A stretch of DNA of 64,000 nucleotides, taken from contig CAJJWN010000010.1 of NCBI GenBank assembly GCA_905196835.1, positions 1 to 64,000 on the forward strand, written 5' to 3'. Each line of letters begins with the position of its first letter. The stretch's first letter is position 1. A program made the position numbers and the translations under genes. This DNA comes from an uncultured Prevotella sp. Its GTDB lineage: Bacteria; Bacteroidota; Bacteroidia; Bacteroidales; Bacteroidaceae. Shown one piece after another: positions 1 through 8,800 of this stretch. The notes under the pieces were generated by a model, which saw only the letters and a list, made by a program, of their open reading frames with translations, was not told the origin of the DNA and did not search any database.

Positions 1-233
1 GGAATGCCCAATGCGGCTTCAACAAGTAAAGCCGTGTTAGTGGTGACAGGGCGGCGGCAATTCAATATGTCGTTCAGCACTTTGTATGAAATGCCGATTT
101 CTTCCGCCAGTTTTTTTTGTGAAATGCCCCGGTATTCTATTTCTTCTTTAAGCAGCTCGCCCGGATGCGTAGGCTCTGACGGCTCAAGGTTGTTGGCAAT
201 CATTCTGGGGTCTGTTCCTTTAATCGTAACCAT
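1..233 (-). CDS. higA: HigA-type antitoxin, partial (runs off the left edge)
   Basis: An open frame on the minus strand starts with ATG at 233 and continues past base 1 without a stop. The visible protein begins MVTIKGTDPRMIANNLEPSE and then has PTHPGELLKEEIEYRGISQK, followed by KLAEEIGISYKVLNDILN. This HPGE-x-L start plus Xre/Cro helix-turn-helix is characteristic of HigA antitoxins. It follows the toxin-like gene by 6 nt on the same strand, the usual toxin-first order of higBA modules. HigA proteins bind and neutralise the toxin and repress their shared promoter through the helix-turn-helix; that role here is inferred from family and context. The C-terminus is not visible. Confidence 0.85.
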   Translation of the reverse strand, partial: MVTIKGTDPRMIANNLEPSEPTHPGELLKEEIEYRGISQKKLAEEIGISYKVLNDILNCRRPVTTNTALLVEAALGI

Positions 234-239
234 GGCACA

Positions 240-554
240 TTATTTATAATGGTTTGATAATTCCAATATGTTGCAGATGTAGATTGTTGTTTCGGCTTCT
301 TGGTTTGACACGGTGAACTCAATTCGGTATTGGTCGTTTACTCTTATCGAGGAAATGCCGGCCTTGTCGCCTTTCAACACCTCATAATTCAATGAGTGTA
401 TGGCAAGCAGCTCTTCAACGTTCAATGCGTGTTTGAGCGTGTCTATGCGTTTTTGGTATCGCTTTACTATGTCTGGGCGGAAGCGGTGCTTCTTGTCGCC
501 TTTCCCCGTTTCGTATAGTTCACGCAGATATTCCTTGTCGAAAGTTACAATCAT
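240..554 (-). CDS. higB: HigB/RelE-family toxin of a type II toxin-antitoxin pair
   Basis: About 104 residues beginning MIVTFDKEYLRELYETGK, with RYQKRIDTLKHALNVEELL in the middle and RVNDQYRIEF near the C-terminus, the small RelE/ParE-superfamily fold used by HigB mRNA interferases (ribosome-dependent mRNA cleavage). An in-frame ATG exists at 608, but a Bacteroidetes -7 box lies at 582-575, so a transcript would start near 568; ATG 554 is preceded by AGAAAGG and matches usual HigB starts, so 554 is chosen. The antitoxin follows after 6 nt. Function is assigned by family and operon order only. Confidence 0.82.
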   Translation of the reverse strand: MIVTFDKEYLRELYETGKGDKKHRFRPDIVKRYQKRIDTLKHALNVEELLAIHSLNYEVLKGDKAGISSIRVNDQYRIEFTVSNQEAETTIYICNILELSNHYK

Positions 555-574
555 GCCTTTCTTGTTTACAAGTG

Positions 575-582
575 CAAAGTTA
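575..582 (-). promoter_or_regulatory. Probable -7 box of the higBA operon
   Basis: The minus strand reads TAACTTTG, a full match to TAnnTTTG, about 20 nt before the toxin ATG. No -33 TTTG is seen at ideal spacing (nearest CAAA on the plus strand at 606-609). It decides the toxin start at 554 rather than 608. Confidence 0.5.
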
Positions 583-801
583 ATGATTTTTTTTGTAATG
601 TCCACCAAAATGACGGACTTTTTAATCGTTGTTCTTGTTTGTTGGCGACGTAATGAGCCGTGGCTGCTTGCCTTTTTCTATTTTCTTTTTGTGTTCTTGT
701 GTGGGGGTGTTGGTTTGTAAAAATGAAAACGCCCTGAATTATGCAAATTCAAGGCGTTTCGTTTGTAATTCCGTAAATCATTGAAAATCAATGTCTCCTT
801 G

Positions 802-886
802 CGGAGAGAGAGGGATTCGAACCCCCGGTGCCTCTCAGCACGACGGTTTTCAAGACCGTTGTAATCGACCACTCTACCATCTCTCC
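802..886 (-). tRNA. tRNA-Ser (anticodon UGA)
   Basis: The minus strand folds as a class II tRNA: acceptor GGAGAGA/TCTCTCC, D-arm with GGTAGAGTGG, anticodon loop CTTGAAA giving UGA, a long variable arm, and T-loop GGTTCGAAT. Length is 85 nt without encoded CCA. A strong promoter lies immediately upstream. The 190 bases between this gene and higB (609-801) hold nothing else I recognise. Confidence 0.93.
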
Positions 887-925
887 TGTTGTCGGGAAGA
901 CAAGCTTTGTGTTCAAAAGCGAGTG

Positions 926-957
926 CAAAGGTAGTCAGATTTTTTCATACGGCCAAA
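926..957 (-). promoter_or_regulatory. Promoter of tRNA-Ser
   Basis: Minus strand TTTG (957-954), 20-nt spacer, TACCTTTG (933-926). Both boxes match the Bacteroidetes primary sigma consensus, and the predicted start near 919 lies about 30 nt ahead of the tRNA. Confidence 0.7.
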
Positions 958-1090
958 TTTTTTGCGATATTTTTGCATCTGTGCCGTATTTCATTTAGTA
1001 AAGCGGCGCGGCTTGTCTGCGTTCGGTTGCCGCCATGTTTCGGGATGTTCTGCGGCTGTCTTTGTAACGTATTGATTTCCAATGCGTTGT

Positions 1091-1167
1091 AAAAGGCCGT
1101 CTTTTAGCTTGCGAAAGACGGCCTTTTATGCGGCAAAAGATGGTCTTTTACACGGCGAAATGCCGCC
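1091..1167. repeat. Array of AAAGGCCGTCTTTT-type units (array 1)
   Basis: Units AAAAGGCCGTCTTTTA (1091), GAAAGACGGCCTTTTA (about 1113) and CAAAAGATGGTCTTTTA (about 1134) alternate in orientation and are separated by 5-7 nt, ending in a degenerate CGGCGAAATGCCG hairpin. It lies upstream of the mutS2 promoter and so is not in that transcript. Same family as the arrays near 5.0, 14.3, 18.0, 32.7, 37.7, 45.3, 46.7 and 57.7 kb. Confidence 0.85.
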
Positions 1168-1227
1168 AATTGGAAAACTGTAGTTTTGCCTTGTGTTTGC
1201 GTAAGGCGCATTTGGCTGCCCCGACGT

Positions 1228-1258
1228 TTTGCAGTGACGCGCAAAATGAGTAATTTTG
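1228..1258 (+). promoter_or_regulatory. Promoter of mutS2
   Basis: TTTG (1228-1231), 19-nt spacer, TAATTTTG (1251-1258): a full Bacteroidetes consensus. The -7 box ends 4 nt before the mutS2 ATG, which implies a leaderless or almost leaderless mRNA. Confidence 0.7.
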
Positions 1259-1262
1259 CAGC

Positions 1263-3800
1263 ATGATTTATCCAAAGACTTTTGAAAGCAAGCTGGGCTT
1301 TGACGAGGTGCGCACGCTGCTGCGCGAGCGTTGCCTGAGCACGTTGGGCAAGGACATGGTTGACGCCGTGGCCGTATCGGGCGACGCCGCAGTGATAAAC
1401 GAGTGGCTGGCGCAGGTGCGCGAGTTCCGCCGTTTGCAGGAAGAGGCCGACGACTTCCCCCTGCGTTACTTCTTCGACGTGCGTGAGGCCGTGGCTCGCC
1501 TGCGCCTCGAAGGCACTCATCTCGACGAGGCGGAGCTGTTTGACCTGCGCCGTTCGCTCGACACAATTTGCGCCATCGTGGCCTATCTTAACCGCGACGG
1601 CGGCGAAGAGGGCGGGGCGGAGGCATGGCCTTATCCCGCGCTCCACCGCCTCACGGAGGGCGTGCAGACTTTTCCGCAGATAGTGCAGCGCATCGACCAG
1701 ATACTTGATAAGTTCGGCAAGGTGAAAGACACGGCGTCGCCTGCGCTGGCGGACATACGCCGCGAGCTGGCGCGCACCGAGGGCACAATATCGAAGACGC
1801 TGTATTCCATACTGCGCTCGGCGCAGAGCGAGGGGTTGGTTGACAAGGACGTTACGCCCGCAATGCGCGACGGCAGGCTGGTAATACCCGTCAGTCCCGG
1901 CCTGAAACGCCGCATCCGAGGCATCGTGCACGACGAGTCGGCATCCGGCAAGACCGTCTTCGTTGAGCCGGCCGAGGTGGTTGAGGCCAACAACCGCATA
2001 CGCGAATTGGAGTCGGAGGAGCGCCGCGAAATCATACGCATACTCACGGAATTTGCCAAGCAGGTGCGTCCCTACGTCGCGCCGATACTCAATTCGTACA
2101 AGTTTCTTGCAAAAATAGACCTTATCCGCGCCAAGGCAGAGCTGGCGCGGCTCATCAAGGGCATCGAGCCTGACGTTGAGGCATATCCTCATATCGACTG
2201 GATTAGGGCCTGCCACCCCTTGCTCGCCCTCTCGCTCGAGAAGCAGGGCAAGGCCGTGGTGCCGCTCGACGTTATGCTGACGCAGCAGAAGCGCATACTC
2301 ATCATCTCCGGCCCTAACGCCGGTGGAAAGTCGGTGTGCCTGAAGACGGTAGGCCTTGTGCAGTACATGTTGCAGTGCGGACTGTCTGTCCCCGTAGGCG
2401 AACGCTCGCGCATGGGCGTGTTTGGCAACATATTCATCGACATAGGCGACGAGCAAAGCATAGAGAACGACCTCAGCACGTACTCCAGCCACCTGATGAA
2501 CATGAAGCAGATGATGCGCCATGCAGACGACTCGACGCTGCTGCTCATCGACGAGTTCGGCACGGGAACAGAGCCGCAAATAGGCGGAGCAATAGCCGAG
2601 GCCGTTCTGAAGCAATTTTGCGAGCGTGGCGCATACGGCGTGATAACCACCCACTACCAGAACCTGAAGCACTTTGCCGACACCCACGGCGGCGTTGTAA
2701 ACGGCGCGATGCTGTACGACAGGCAGCAGATGCAGCCCCTGTTCCAGCTCTCCATAGGTCAGCCGGGCAGCTCGTTCGCCATTGAAATCGCCCGTAAAAT
2801 CGGACTGCCCGAGGCCGTTATCCGTGACGCGAGCGACATTGTGGGCAGCGACTATATACAGAGCGACAAATACTTGCAGGACATCGTGCGCGATAAACGC
2901 TACTGGGAGAACAAGCGGCAGACCATACACCAGCGTGAGAAGAGCCTCGAACAGACCATTGCCCGTTACGAGAACGAGGTGAAGGAGCTTGAGCAGAGCC
3001 GCAAGGACATACTCGCCAAGGCCCGTCAGCAGGCCGAAGAGCTGCTTGCCGGCAGCAACCGCATCATTGAAAAGACAATAAAGGAAATACGCGAGAGCCA
3101 GGCCGAGAAGGCGGAGACCAAGAAAATACGCGAGGAACTGGAAGCCTTTAAGGCTGGAATGAAGGACATCGACACCGCCGCCAACGATGAACTGATAGCC
3201 AAGAAGATGCGCCAGATACAGGAGCGGAAGGCTCGCAGGGAGAAGAGGAAGCAGGACAAGGAGAATGAAAAATTAAAAATTAAAAATGAAAAATCCAATA
3301 GTCAGGCCGATTCTTCACTCTCAACTCTTCACTCTCCACTCTCTCCGGGCGACACGGTGCGCATAAAGGGCTTGACTACGGTGGGCAAAGTGGAGAGCGT
3401 GGACGGCAAGATGGCGACGGTAATCTTTGGCGACATGCGCACAAAGATGCGCGCCGAGCGGCTTGAAAGGGCTGAAAAGCCCAAGCAGGAGGAGCCGAAA
3501 GCGTATGTCAATGTGAGCCGCGAGACGCGCGAGGCGATAGATTCGCGCAAGCTGAACTTCAAGCAAGACCTTGACGTGCGCGGTATGCGCGGCGACGAAG
3601 CGATAACCGCCGTCACTTACTTCATCGACGACGCCATACTCGTAGGCATGAGCCGCGTGCGCATTTTGCACGGTACGGGCTCGGGCATACTGCGCCAGCT
3701 CATCCGCCAATACCTTGCCACGGTGCCCAATGTGGTGTCGTTCCGCGACGAGCATGTGCAGTTCGGCGGAGCGGGAATTACCGTGGTAGACCTTGAATGA
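1263..3800 (+). CDS. mutS2: Endonuclease MutS2
   Basis: 845 residues. Order: MutS-like clamp/core (1 to about 320), ATPase domain with Walker A GPNAGGKS (about 350) and the TYSSHLMNMKQM and LLLIDEFGTGTEP motifs, a long charged coiled coil (about 530-670), a KOW-like segment (GDTVRIKGLTTVGKVESVDG) and a C-terminal Smr nuclease domain with LDVRGMRGDEA and HGTGSGILR. MutS2 lacks the mismatch-recognition domain of MutS; known roles include processing recombination intermediates and rescuing collided ribosomes. The start MIYPKTFESKLGFD is typical of the family, although the promoter leaves almost no leader. Odd feature: residues about 668-695 are encoded by low-complexity DNA like that of nearby intergenic elements. 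It converges on vsr. Confidence 0.95.
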   Translation: MIYPKTFESKLGFDEVRTLLRERCLSTLGKDMVDAVAVSGDAAVINEWLAQVREFRRLQEEADDFPLRYFFDVREAVARLRLEGTHLDEAELFDLRRSLDTICAIVAYLNRDGGEEGGAEAWPYPALHRLTEGVQTFPQIVQRIDQILDKFGKVKDTASPALADIRRELARTEGTISKTLYSILRSAQSEGLVDKDVTPAMRDGRLVIPVSPGLKRRIRGIVHDESASGKTVFVEPAEVVEANNRIRELESEERREIIRILTEFAKQVRPYVAPILNSYKFLAKIDLIRAKAELARLIKGIEPDVEAYPHIDWIRACHPLLALSLEKQGKAVVPLDVMLTQQKRILIISGPNAGGKSVCLKTVGLVQYMLQCGLSVPVGERSRMGVFGNIFIDIGDEQSIENDLSTYSSHLMNMKQMMRHADDSTLLLIDEFGTGTEPQIGGAIAEAVLKQFCERGAYGVITTHYQNLKHFADTHGGVVNGAMLYDRQQMQPLFQLSIGQPGSSFAIEIARKIGLPEAVIRDASDIVGSDYIQSDKYLQDIVRDKRYWENKRQTIHQREKSLEQTIARYENEVKELEQSRKDILAKARQQAEELLAGSNRIIEKTIKEIRESQAEKAETKKIREELEAFKAGMKDIDTAANDELIAKKMRQIQERKARREKRKQDKENEKLKIKNEKSNSQADSSLSTLHSPLSPGDTVRIKGLTTVGKVESVDGKMATVIFGDMRTKMRAERLERAEKPKQEEPKAYVNVSRETREAIDSRKLNFKQDLDVRGMRGDEAITAVTYFIDDAILVGMSRVRILHGTGSGILRQLIRQYLATVPNVVSFRDEHVQFGGAGITVVDLE
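3265..3347 (+). repeat. In-frame low-complexity insert inside mutS2
   Basis: The left half is tandem AAAAATT/AAAAATG units and the right half tandem (C)ACTCTTC/ACTCTCA units. It encodes roughly KLKIKNEKSNSQADSSLSTL and on to the KOW-like segment, between the coiled coil and the nucleic-acid-binding part. Unlike the clear palindromes here, the halves are not reverse complements of each other; each resembles one arm of such an element (compare AAGAGTTAAG units at 56263-56369). That it is an insertion is inferred from composition, not from alignment. Confidence 0.55.
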
Positions 3801-3893
3801 AGGTGAGAAGGTGAGAAAATGAGAAGGTGAGAACATTGTATAAATGCTTTGTTGTGTTTTCTCACCTTCTCATTTTCTCACCTTCTCACCTTC
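3800..3893. repeat. Palindromic element with GGTGAGAA units between mutS2 and vsr
   Basis: The left arm (about 3800-3833) is tandem AAGGTGAGA/AAATGAGA units; the right arm (about 3858-3893) is its near-perfect reverse complement, with a loop of about 22 nt. It starts right after the mutS2 stop, and the right arm encodes the last residues and stop of vsr. It could form a long hairpin at the end of both convergent transcripts. Confidence 0.85.
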
Positions 3894-4379
3894 AATAGTT
3901 TCTTCCGCCGCCATGTCCCAATCCTCTTCTTCCGGCAGCCGGTACTTCACGGCGTGGTCTTTCAAGTATATTTTGTTCAGCGTGTAGGCGAGCGACTCCA
4001 ACGTCTGTTCACGCACTTTGGGCTTCAGCTGGCATTCCCACACGGTTATGCAGTGCCAGCCCATGCGCGCCAGGGCCTGCTGCTCCTCGCGGTCGCGGCG
4101 GCGGTTGCGCTCGATTTTGGCACGCCAGAAGTCTGTGTTAGTCTTCGGCAGGTGGAAAGTGGGGCAGTCGTGTCCGTGCCAGAAGCATCCGTTTACGAAT
4201 ATGCACGTGCGGTATTTGCGCAGTACGAGGTCGGGATGGCCGGGCAGGCGCGGGCTGTTGAGCCTGTACCTGAAGCCGCAGGCGAACAGGTATCGGCGTA
4301 CAATGAGTTCTGGACGCGTGTCCTTCGACCGTATCGCGGCCATTATTTTGCTGCGTTTTTCCTTTGAAAATAAGTCCAT
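3870..4379 (-). CDS. vsr: Very short patch repair endonuclease (Vsr)
   Basis: 169 residues from ATG 4379 (MDLFSKEKRSKIMAAIRSKD). Family motifs: SKDTRPELIVRRYLFACGFRYR, then GHPDLVLRKYRTCIFVNGCF, WHGHDCP and WECQL near the end. Vsr nicks 5' of the T in T:G mismatches formed when 5-methylcytosine deaminates; catalysis uses the Asp of PDLV and the His residues of the WHGH region. A longer in-frame extension to 4589 runs through the neighbouring tRNA-Thr and is rejected. The tail (about EGEKVRK) is encoded by the palindromic GGTGAGAA element and is probably not ancestral. Vsr genes usually sit beside a Dcm-type cytosine methylase; none is visible here. Confidence 0.92.
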   Translation of the reverse strand: MDLFSKEKRSKIMAAIRSKDTRPELIVRRYLFACGFRYRLNSPRLPGHPDLVLRKYRTCIFVNGCFWHGHDCPTFHLPKTNTDFWRAKIERNRRRDREEQQALARMGWHCITVWECQLKPKVREQTLESLAYTLNKIYLKDHAVKYRLPEEEDWDMAAEETIEGEKVRK

Positions 4380-4543
4380 GCCGGTTGCGGAGTTACACCT
4401 TATTATATATGCGCAGTGCGGGGCTTTGGCGAAAATATGGTTTTGTTGATGATGCGGTTGTTGTAACTGCAACGTGGGGAAACAAAAAATGGAAACACTT
4501 ATAGTGCCCCCACGCCTTGATGTATATAATGAATTGTGTTGTG

Positions 4544-4617
4544 AGCCTCTTGTCGGATTCGAACCAACGACCCCGAGATTACAAATCACGTGCTCTGGCC
4601 AACTGAGCTAAAGAGGC
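4544..4617 (-). tRNA. tRNA-Thr (anticodon UGU)
   Basis: The minus strand gives acceptor GCCTCTT/AAGAGGC, D-arm GCTCAGTTGGCCAGAGC, anticodon loop TTTGTAA (UGU) and T-arm GTTGGTTCGAATCCGAC. One non-pairing position appears in the anticodon stem. It begins only a few bases after the SRP RNA on the same strand, so both are probably cut from one transcript. Confidence 0.9.
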
Positions 4618-4619
4618 GG

Positions 4620-4724
4620 GTGGGCAAGCTACTTGCATCGCGCCGCTACAACCAACTACCTTTGCTGTGTTCCCACCCTGGAGGATTCGAAGGGAGCTAG
4701 CCGTACAAGACTTGCCCGTCTTAG
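4620..4724 (-). ncRNA. ffs: Signal recognition particle RNA (small bacterial type)
   Basis: The minus strand contains CCTCCAGGGTGGGAACACAG followed by CAAAGGTAG, which I recognise as the Bacteroidetes version of the Ffh-binding domain, closed by GGGCAAG near the 5' end pairing with CTTGCCC near the 3' end. A TACCTTTG box at 4738-4731 places the 5' end near 4724. Ends are estimated from pairing and promoter position. Confidence 0.78.
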
Positions 4725-4730
4725 CGGCTG

Positions 4731-4738
4731 CAAAGGTA
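4731..4738 (-). promoter_or_regulatory. -7 box for the SRP RNA / tRNA-Thr transcript
   Basis: Minus strand TACCTTTG, a full TAnnTTTG match immediately before the SRP RNA. No TTTG is seen at the expected -33 position. Confidence 0.55.
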
Positions 4739-4959
4739 ATAAAAAGTATGCACATAAGGCGTATGCGGCTGCGGCTTTTACTCGTTTTTTAACTTATTTT
4801 CAAAGTAGGGTGCTGCTGGCGGAGTAAAAATACGTGACAATTTATTTTTGTGTTATAGGTTTGCGGCAGCGTGCTGTCTTTACGTTTTTAGGTTGAAATG
4901 TAAAGGTTGAACCTTTGTTTTGCTATATGTGCTTTGCAATTTCAGGGCAAAACATACGT

Positions 4960-5044
4960 GTGAAGACCGCCAACCTGGATGCGGAAGACAGCCTTCAGCA
5001 ATGCCAAAGGCCGTCTTTCGTGTTGCCAAAGGCCGTCTTTTGCA
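4960..5044. repeat. Array of AAAGGCCGTCTTTT-type units (array 2)
   Basis: Two clear units (CAAAGGCCGTCTTTCG at about 5005 and CAAAGGCCGTCTTTTGC at about 5027) plus two degenerate inverted ones (GAAGACCGCC, GGAAGACAGCCTTC). It lies in the roughly 1 kb gene-free space between the SRP RNA and the first SusC. Apart from this array, the structured repeat at 5397-5478 and the promoter at 5757, I see nothing in 4740-5814. Confidence 0.8.
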
Positions 5045-5396
5045 TGGATGTTGATGTCTATATGTTTCATATATGGCCGTAATTTTCTGTCTGTCAGACG
5101 GTTATGAAAAACGTCGAAAAACGCCGTTTTTCTGGTCGAAAGTGCGTTCTTTTCCTGCCGTGGCTGTTCTGGAGGCGTTAAGTTGATAGATTGCCACCAC
5201 ACGGAATGCCTTGTTATTTTCATTAATTAACACATAAGCCGTCTTCGTCAGTTTGTCTGTTGTAGCGGTGAAGTCGGCGTTGCGTGTAACATATTTTAAG
5301 CTGTTGTTACCCGGTTAATTTATTAAAATACCGAGAGTTCGGTATAAGTAATAACCCTTCTAACAAGAGTACAGTTATTTGTTTTTTCGTTCCAAA

Positions 5397-5478
5397 CAGT
5401 CGGTTGGTAATTGTCATTCCGCGTCGGAGCGCGGAACTGAAAGTCGCCGTTAAGGCAATGACAATTACCGGCTGACCG
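5397..5478. repeat. Structured inverted repeat upstream of the xylan SusC
   Basis: Arms at 5397-5418 and 5457-5478 match at about 18 of 22 positions, with 13 in a row at the inner end (GGTAATTGTCATT). The loop contains a second hairpin CCGCG-TCGGAG-CGCGG. It sits about 280 bp before the SusC -7 box. It could be a regulator site, an RNA structure or a small mobile palindrome; the sequence does not decide. Confidence 0.6.
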
Positions 5479-5756
5479 CTTGAAGTGAGATTATTTACAC
5501 GTATCCTTATGCCAAACTCACATTATAATAGGTGTAGCAAGGGTTCGTCGCTGTTGATTTTGTTTCGTTTCAGATACAAATTTGTTATACATGCGGTATT
5601 TATTGTGTATAATTTGACCGCTGGAAATAGTCGGAATTTGTGTTAATTAGCCTGGAATTGTCTCAAAATTCGCTTAAAATGGCTTTATTTTTAATATTTG
5701 AGACATATTGAAATGTCGATGAAACAAATAATAATTAAAAATCAAATAAAATCTTA

Positions 5757-5764
5757 TACTTTTG
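5757..5764 (+). promoter_or_regulatory. -7 box of the xylan-type SusC operon
   Basis: TACTTTTG matches TAnnTTTG and lies 50 nt before the SusC ATG in a very AT-rich stretch. No TTTG at -33, consistent with a promoter needing an activator. Confidence 0.5.
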
Positions 5765-5814
5765 CGAAAGTGAAATTATATTTACCTTAAATAACTTAAT
5801 TAAACAACCAAAAC

Positions 5815-8800
5815 ATGAAACACTCTATTAAAGTTTGCAAAACCCTCGGTTTGCTTATACTCATGAGCGTCTTCCCGTTGGTGGCGATGGCTCAAGGGTC
5901 GGCTATTACCGTGAAAGGGCAGGTCACTGACGACCAGGGACCTATCATTGGAGCGACTGTAAGGGAAAAAGGTACTAAGGCTGTTGCCGTTACCGACATT
6001 GATGGTAATTATACCATTAAGGTAAATCCCGGAGCCACTCTTACGTTTACCTACCTTGGTTATCAGAATAAAGAGGTAAACGTGGGCAACAAGACGCAGG
6101 TTGATGTCGTGATGGTGTCTGACGCCCAGGCGTTGAGCGAGGTGGTGGTCGTAGGTTACGGCCAGATGAAGCGCTCTGACGTCACCGGCTCGGTAGTCTC
6201 GGTCAACTCGGAGCAGATTGAGCGTGCCGTTCCCACCAGTATCGACCAGGTGCTTCAGGGCCGTGCCGCCGGTGTGCAAATCCAGGCTAACTCGGGTACT
6301 CCGGGCGCGAACACCAGTATCCGCATCCGCGGTATCAGCTCGCTCAACTCAACCAACCAGCCGATTTTCGTCATCGACGGCGTTGTTGTTGAGCCGCAGA
6401 GCACCGACACGAACGACCCCCTGTCAAGTAACAACCCCTTGGCAAGCATCAACCCGAGCGACATCGTGTCGATGGACGTGCTCAAGGACGCCTCCGCCAC
6501 CGCTATATATGGTGCGCGCGCGGCCAACGGTGTCATCATGATTACCACGCGCAGGGGTAAGGCCGGCGAGGCTACTATCACCTACGACGGTTACGTGGGC
6601 TGGCAGGAAATGGCCAAGAAGCTCGACATGATGAACTTGCGCGAGTACGCCATACATCACAACGCACGCTCGGAGCAGGACATCTTGGAGGCGAGCGACG
6701 CCTTTGTAAATCCTTCTGCCCTCGGCAATGGTACCGACTGGCAGGATGCTTTGTTCCGCAGCGCGCTCATGACGAGCCACAACATCTCAGTAACCGGCGG
6801 CTCTGACCGTGCCACCTATTCTATTAGCGCTGGTTATCTTAACCAGGACGGTATCGCCATCGGCTCCGGCTTCAAGCGCCTTACGCTGCGCGGCAACACC
6901 GACGCGCAGGTGAAGAAGTGGCTCAAGGCCAGCCTTAGCTTCTCTCTCACCGACTCCAAGCAGGAGGTAGGAGCCGACAACAACATCATCATGAACGCCT
7001 TGCAGCAGCAGCCTTCGGTTGCGGTAAGGAGCGCCGACGGCTCTTTCGACGGCCCGGATGATGTCTACATGCCTGTCAACGCCGTGGCTCTTGCCGAGAT
7101 GCGCGAGAACTACAATAAGAAGATGAACTTCCGAATAAACGGCAGTCTTGAGGCTACATTATATAAAGGTCTTACGTTCAAGACCGAACTTTCGGCCGAC
7201 TACAACCTTAACAAATTTTATTACTACGAGCCGGACTATACCTTCGGCAAGCTGGAAAACAATACCCGCACGGGCCGTTGGACCAAGACCGATACGAAAT
7301 ATTGGTCATGGCGCAACATCCTGACATACCAAAACACATTTGCGGAGAAGCACGCTGTCAATGTAATGGTGGGTCAGGAAATGAGCCAGTCGCACTGGGA
7401 AAACCAGGTAAGCACGGCTACCGGCTTCCTCACCAACAGCACCCACGACCCTTCGGCGGGCGACATTACAGCCTCGACGGGTAACGGTACGCAGAACGAC
7501 AACTCCATCTTCTCTTACTTCGGGCGCGCGTTCTATTCTTATGACGACCGCTATCTCGTTACGGCAACACTACGCCGCGACGGTAGCTCGCGCTTTGCCA
7601 AGGGCAACCGCTGGGGTTGGTTCCCGTCGGCGGCACTCGCTTGGCGCGTGTCAAACGAGAAGTTTATGGCTAAGACAAGCAACGTTATCAGCAACTTGAA
7701 GCTCCGTCTCGGCTGGGGTTCTACCGGTAACCAGAACGTTTCAGACTGGGCTTACATGGCTATGCTCTCATCCAAGAGTACACCATGGGGCACCGGCGTG
7801 CTCAACGGCAATACTCCCAACCCTGACTTGAAGTGGGAGACAACTACATCGTGGAACGTTGGTTTTGACCTCAGCCTCTTCCGCAACCGCATCGAGTTCA
7901 TATTCGACTGGTACTATAAGAAGACTGACGACCTGCTCTTGCAGCTTCCGTTGCCGGCCTACATAGGTTCTTACGGACAGGGCGCCGCCTCCAATCCTTG
8001 GGGCAACGTCGGTTCGATGAGCAACCAGGGCGTCGAGATGACGTTGAACACGGTCAACATCGACAAGGGCGGCTTCCAGTGGCGTTCAAGCTTCACTTTC
8101 TCGCTCAACAGGAACAAGGTAATCAGCCTTGACACCGAGAGCGCGTCTATCGACAAGACGTTCCAAATCGGTTCCGATGTGCTCACCGTTACACGCACCG
8201 TCGAGGGCAAGCCCGTCGGCCAATTGTACGGATATAAGGTTATCGGACGCTTCGACAAGGCTGAAGACTTTTATTACAAGGATGCCAACGGAGTGGTTAA
8301 GCCTGTGGCGATACCCGAAGGCAGCACCATCAGTGAGAGCGGAACATGGATTGGCGACTACATCTTTGCCGACATCAACGGCGACGGTGTCATCAACAAC
8401 CAGGACTGCACGTTCATCGGCGACCCGCAGCCCGACTTCACTTACGGTATCGGCAACACCTTCTCTTGGAAAGGATTTGACCTCTCCATCTTCTTCAACG
8501 GCAGCTATGGCAACGACATTCTCAACCTTACCGGGCGTGAACTTTCTGACGTCCGCGTGAACAGCAACCTGCTGAAGGAATGCGCAGGCTATGCCAAACT
8601 TGGCGTTATCGACCCCAACCTGCCTGACAACGACTTCCGTAACCTGTATGTTACCAATCCTAACTCGCGCCTGCCGCGTCTCAGCGCGTCTACTACCAAC
8701 GCCAACAACCGCGTCAGCGACCGCTACGTGGAAGACGGCTCGTATATCCGTTTGCAGAACATATCGTTGAGCTATACGCTCCCGAAGTCTCTCGTTACGA

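Noticed and set aside
1104..2930. 608-codon open frame antisense to mutS2
   Set aside because: A shadow of the high-GC mutS2 frame; low-complexity His/Arg/Leu-rich translation with no domain, and mutS2 is certain on the other strand.
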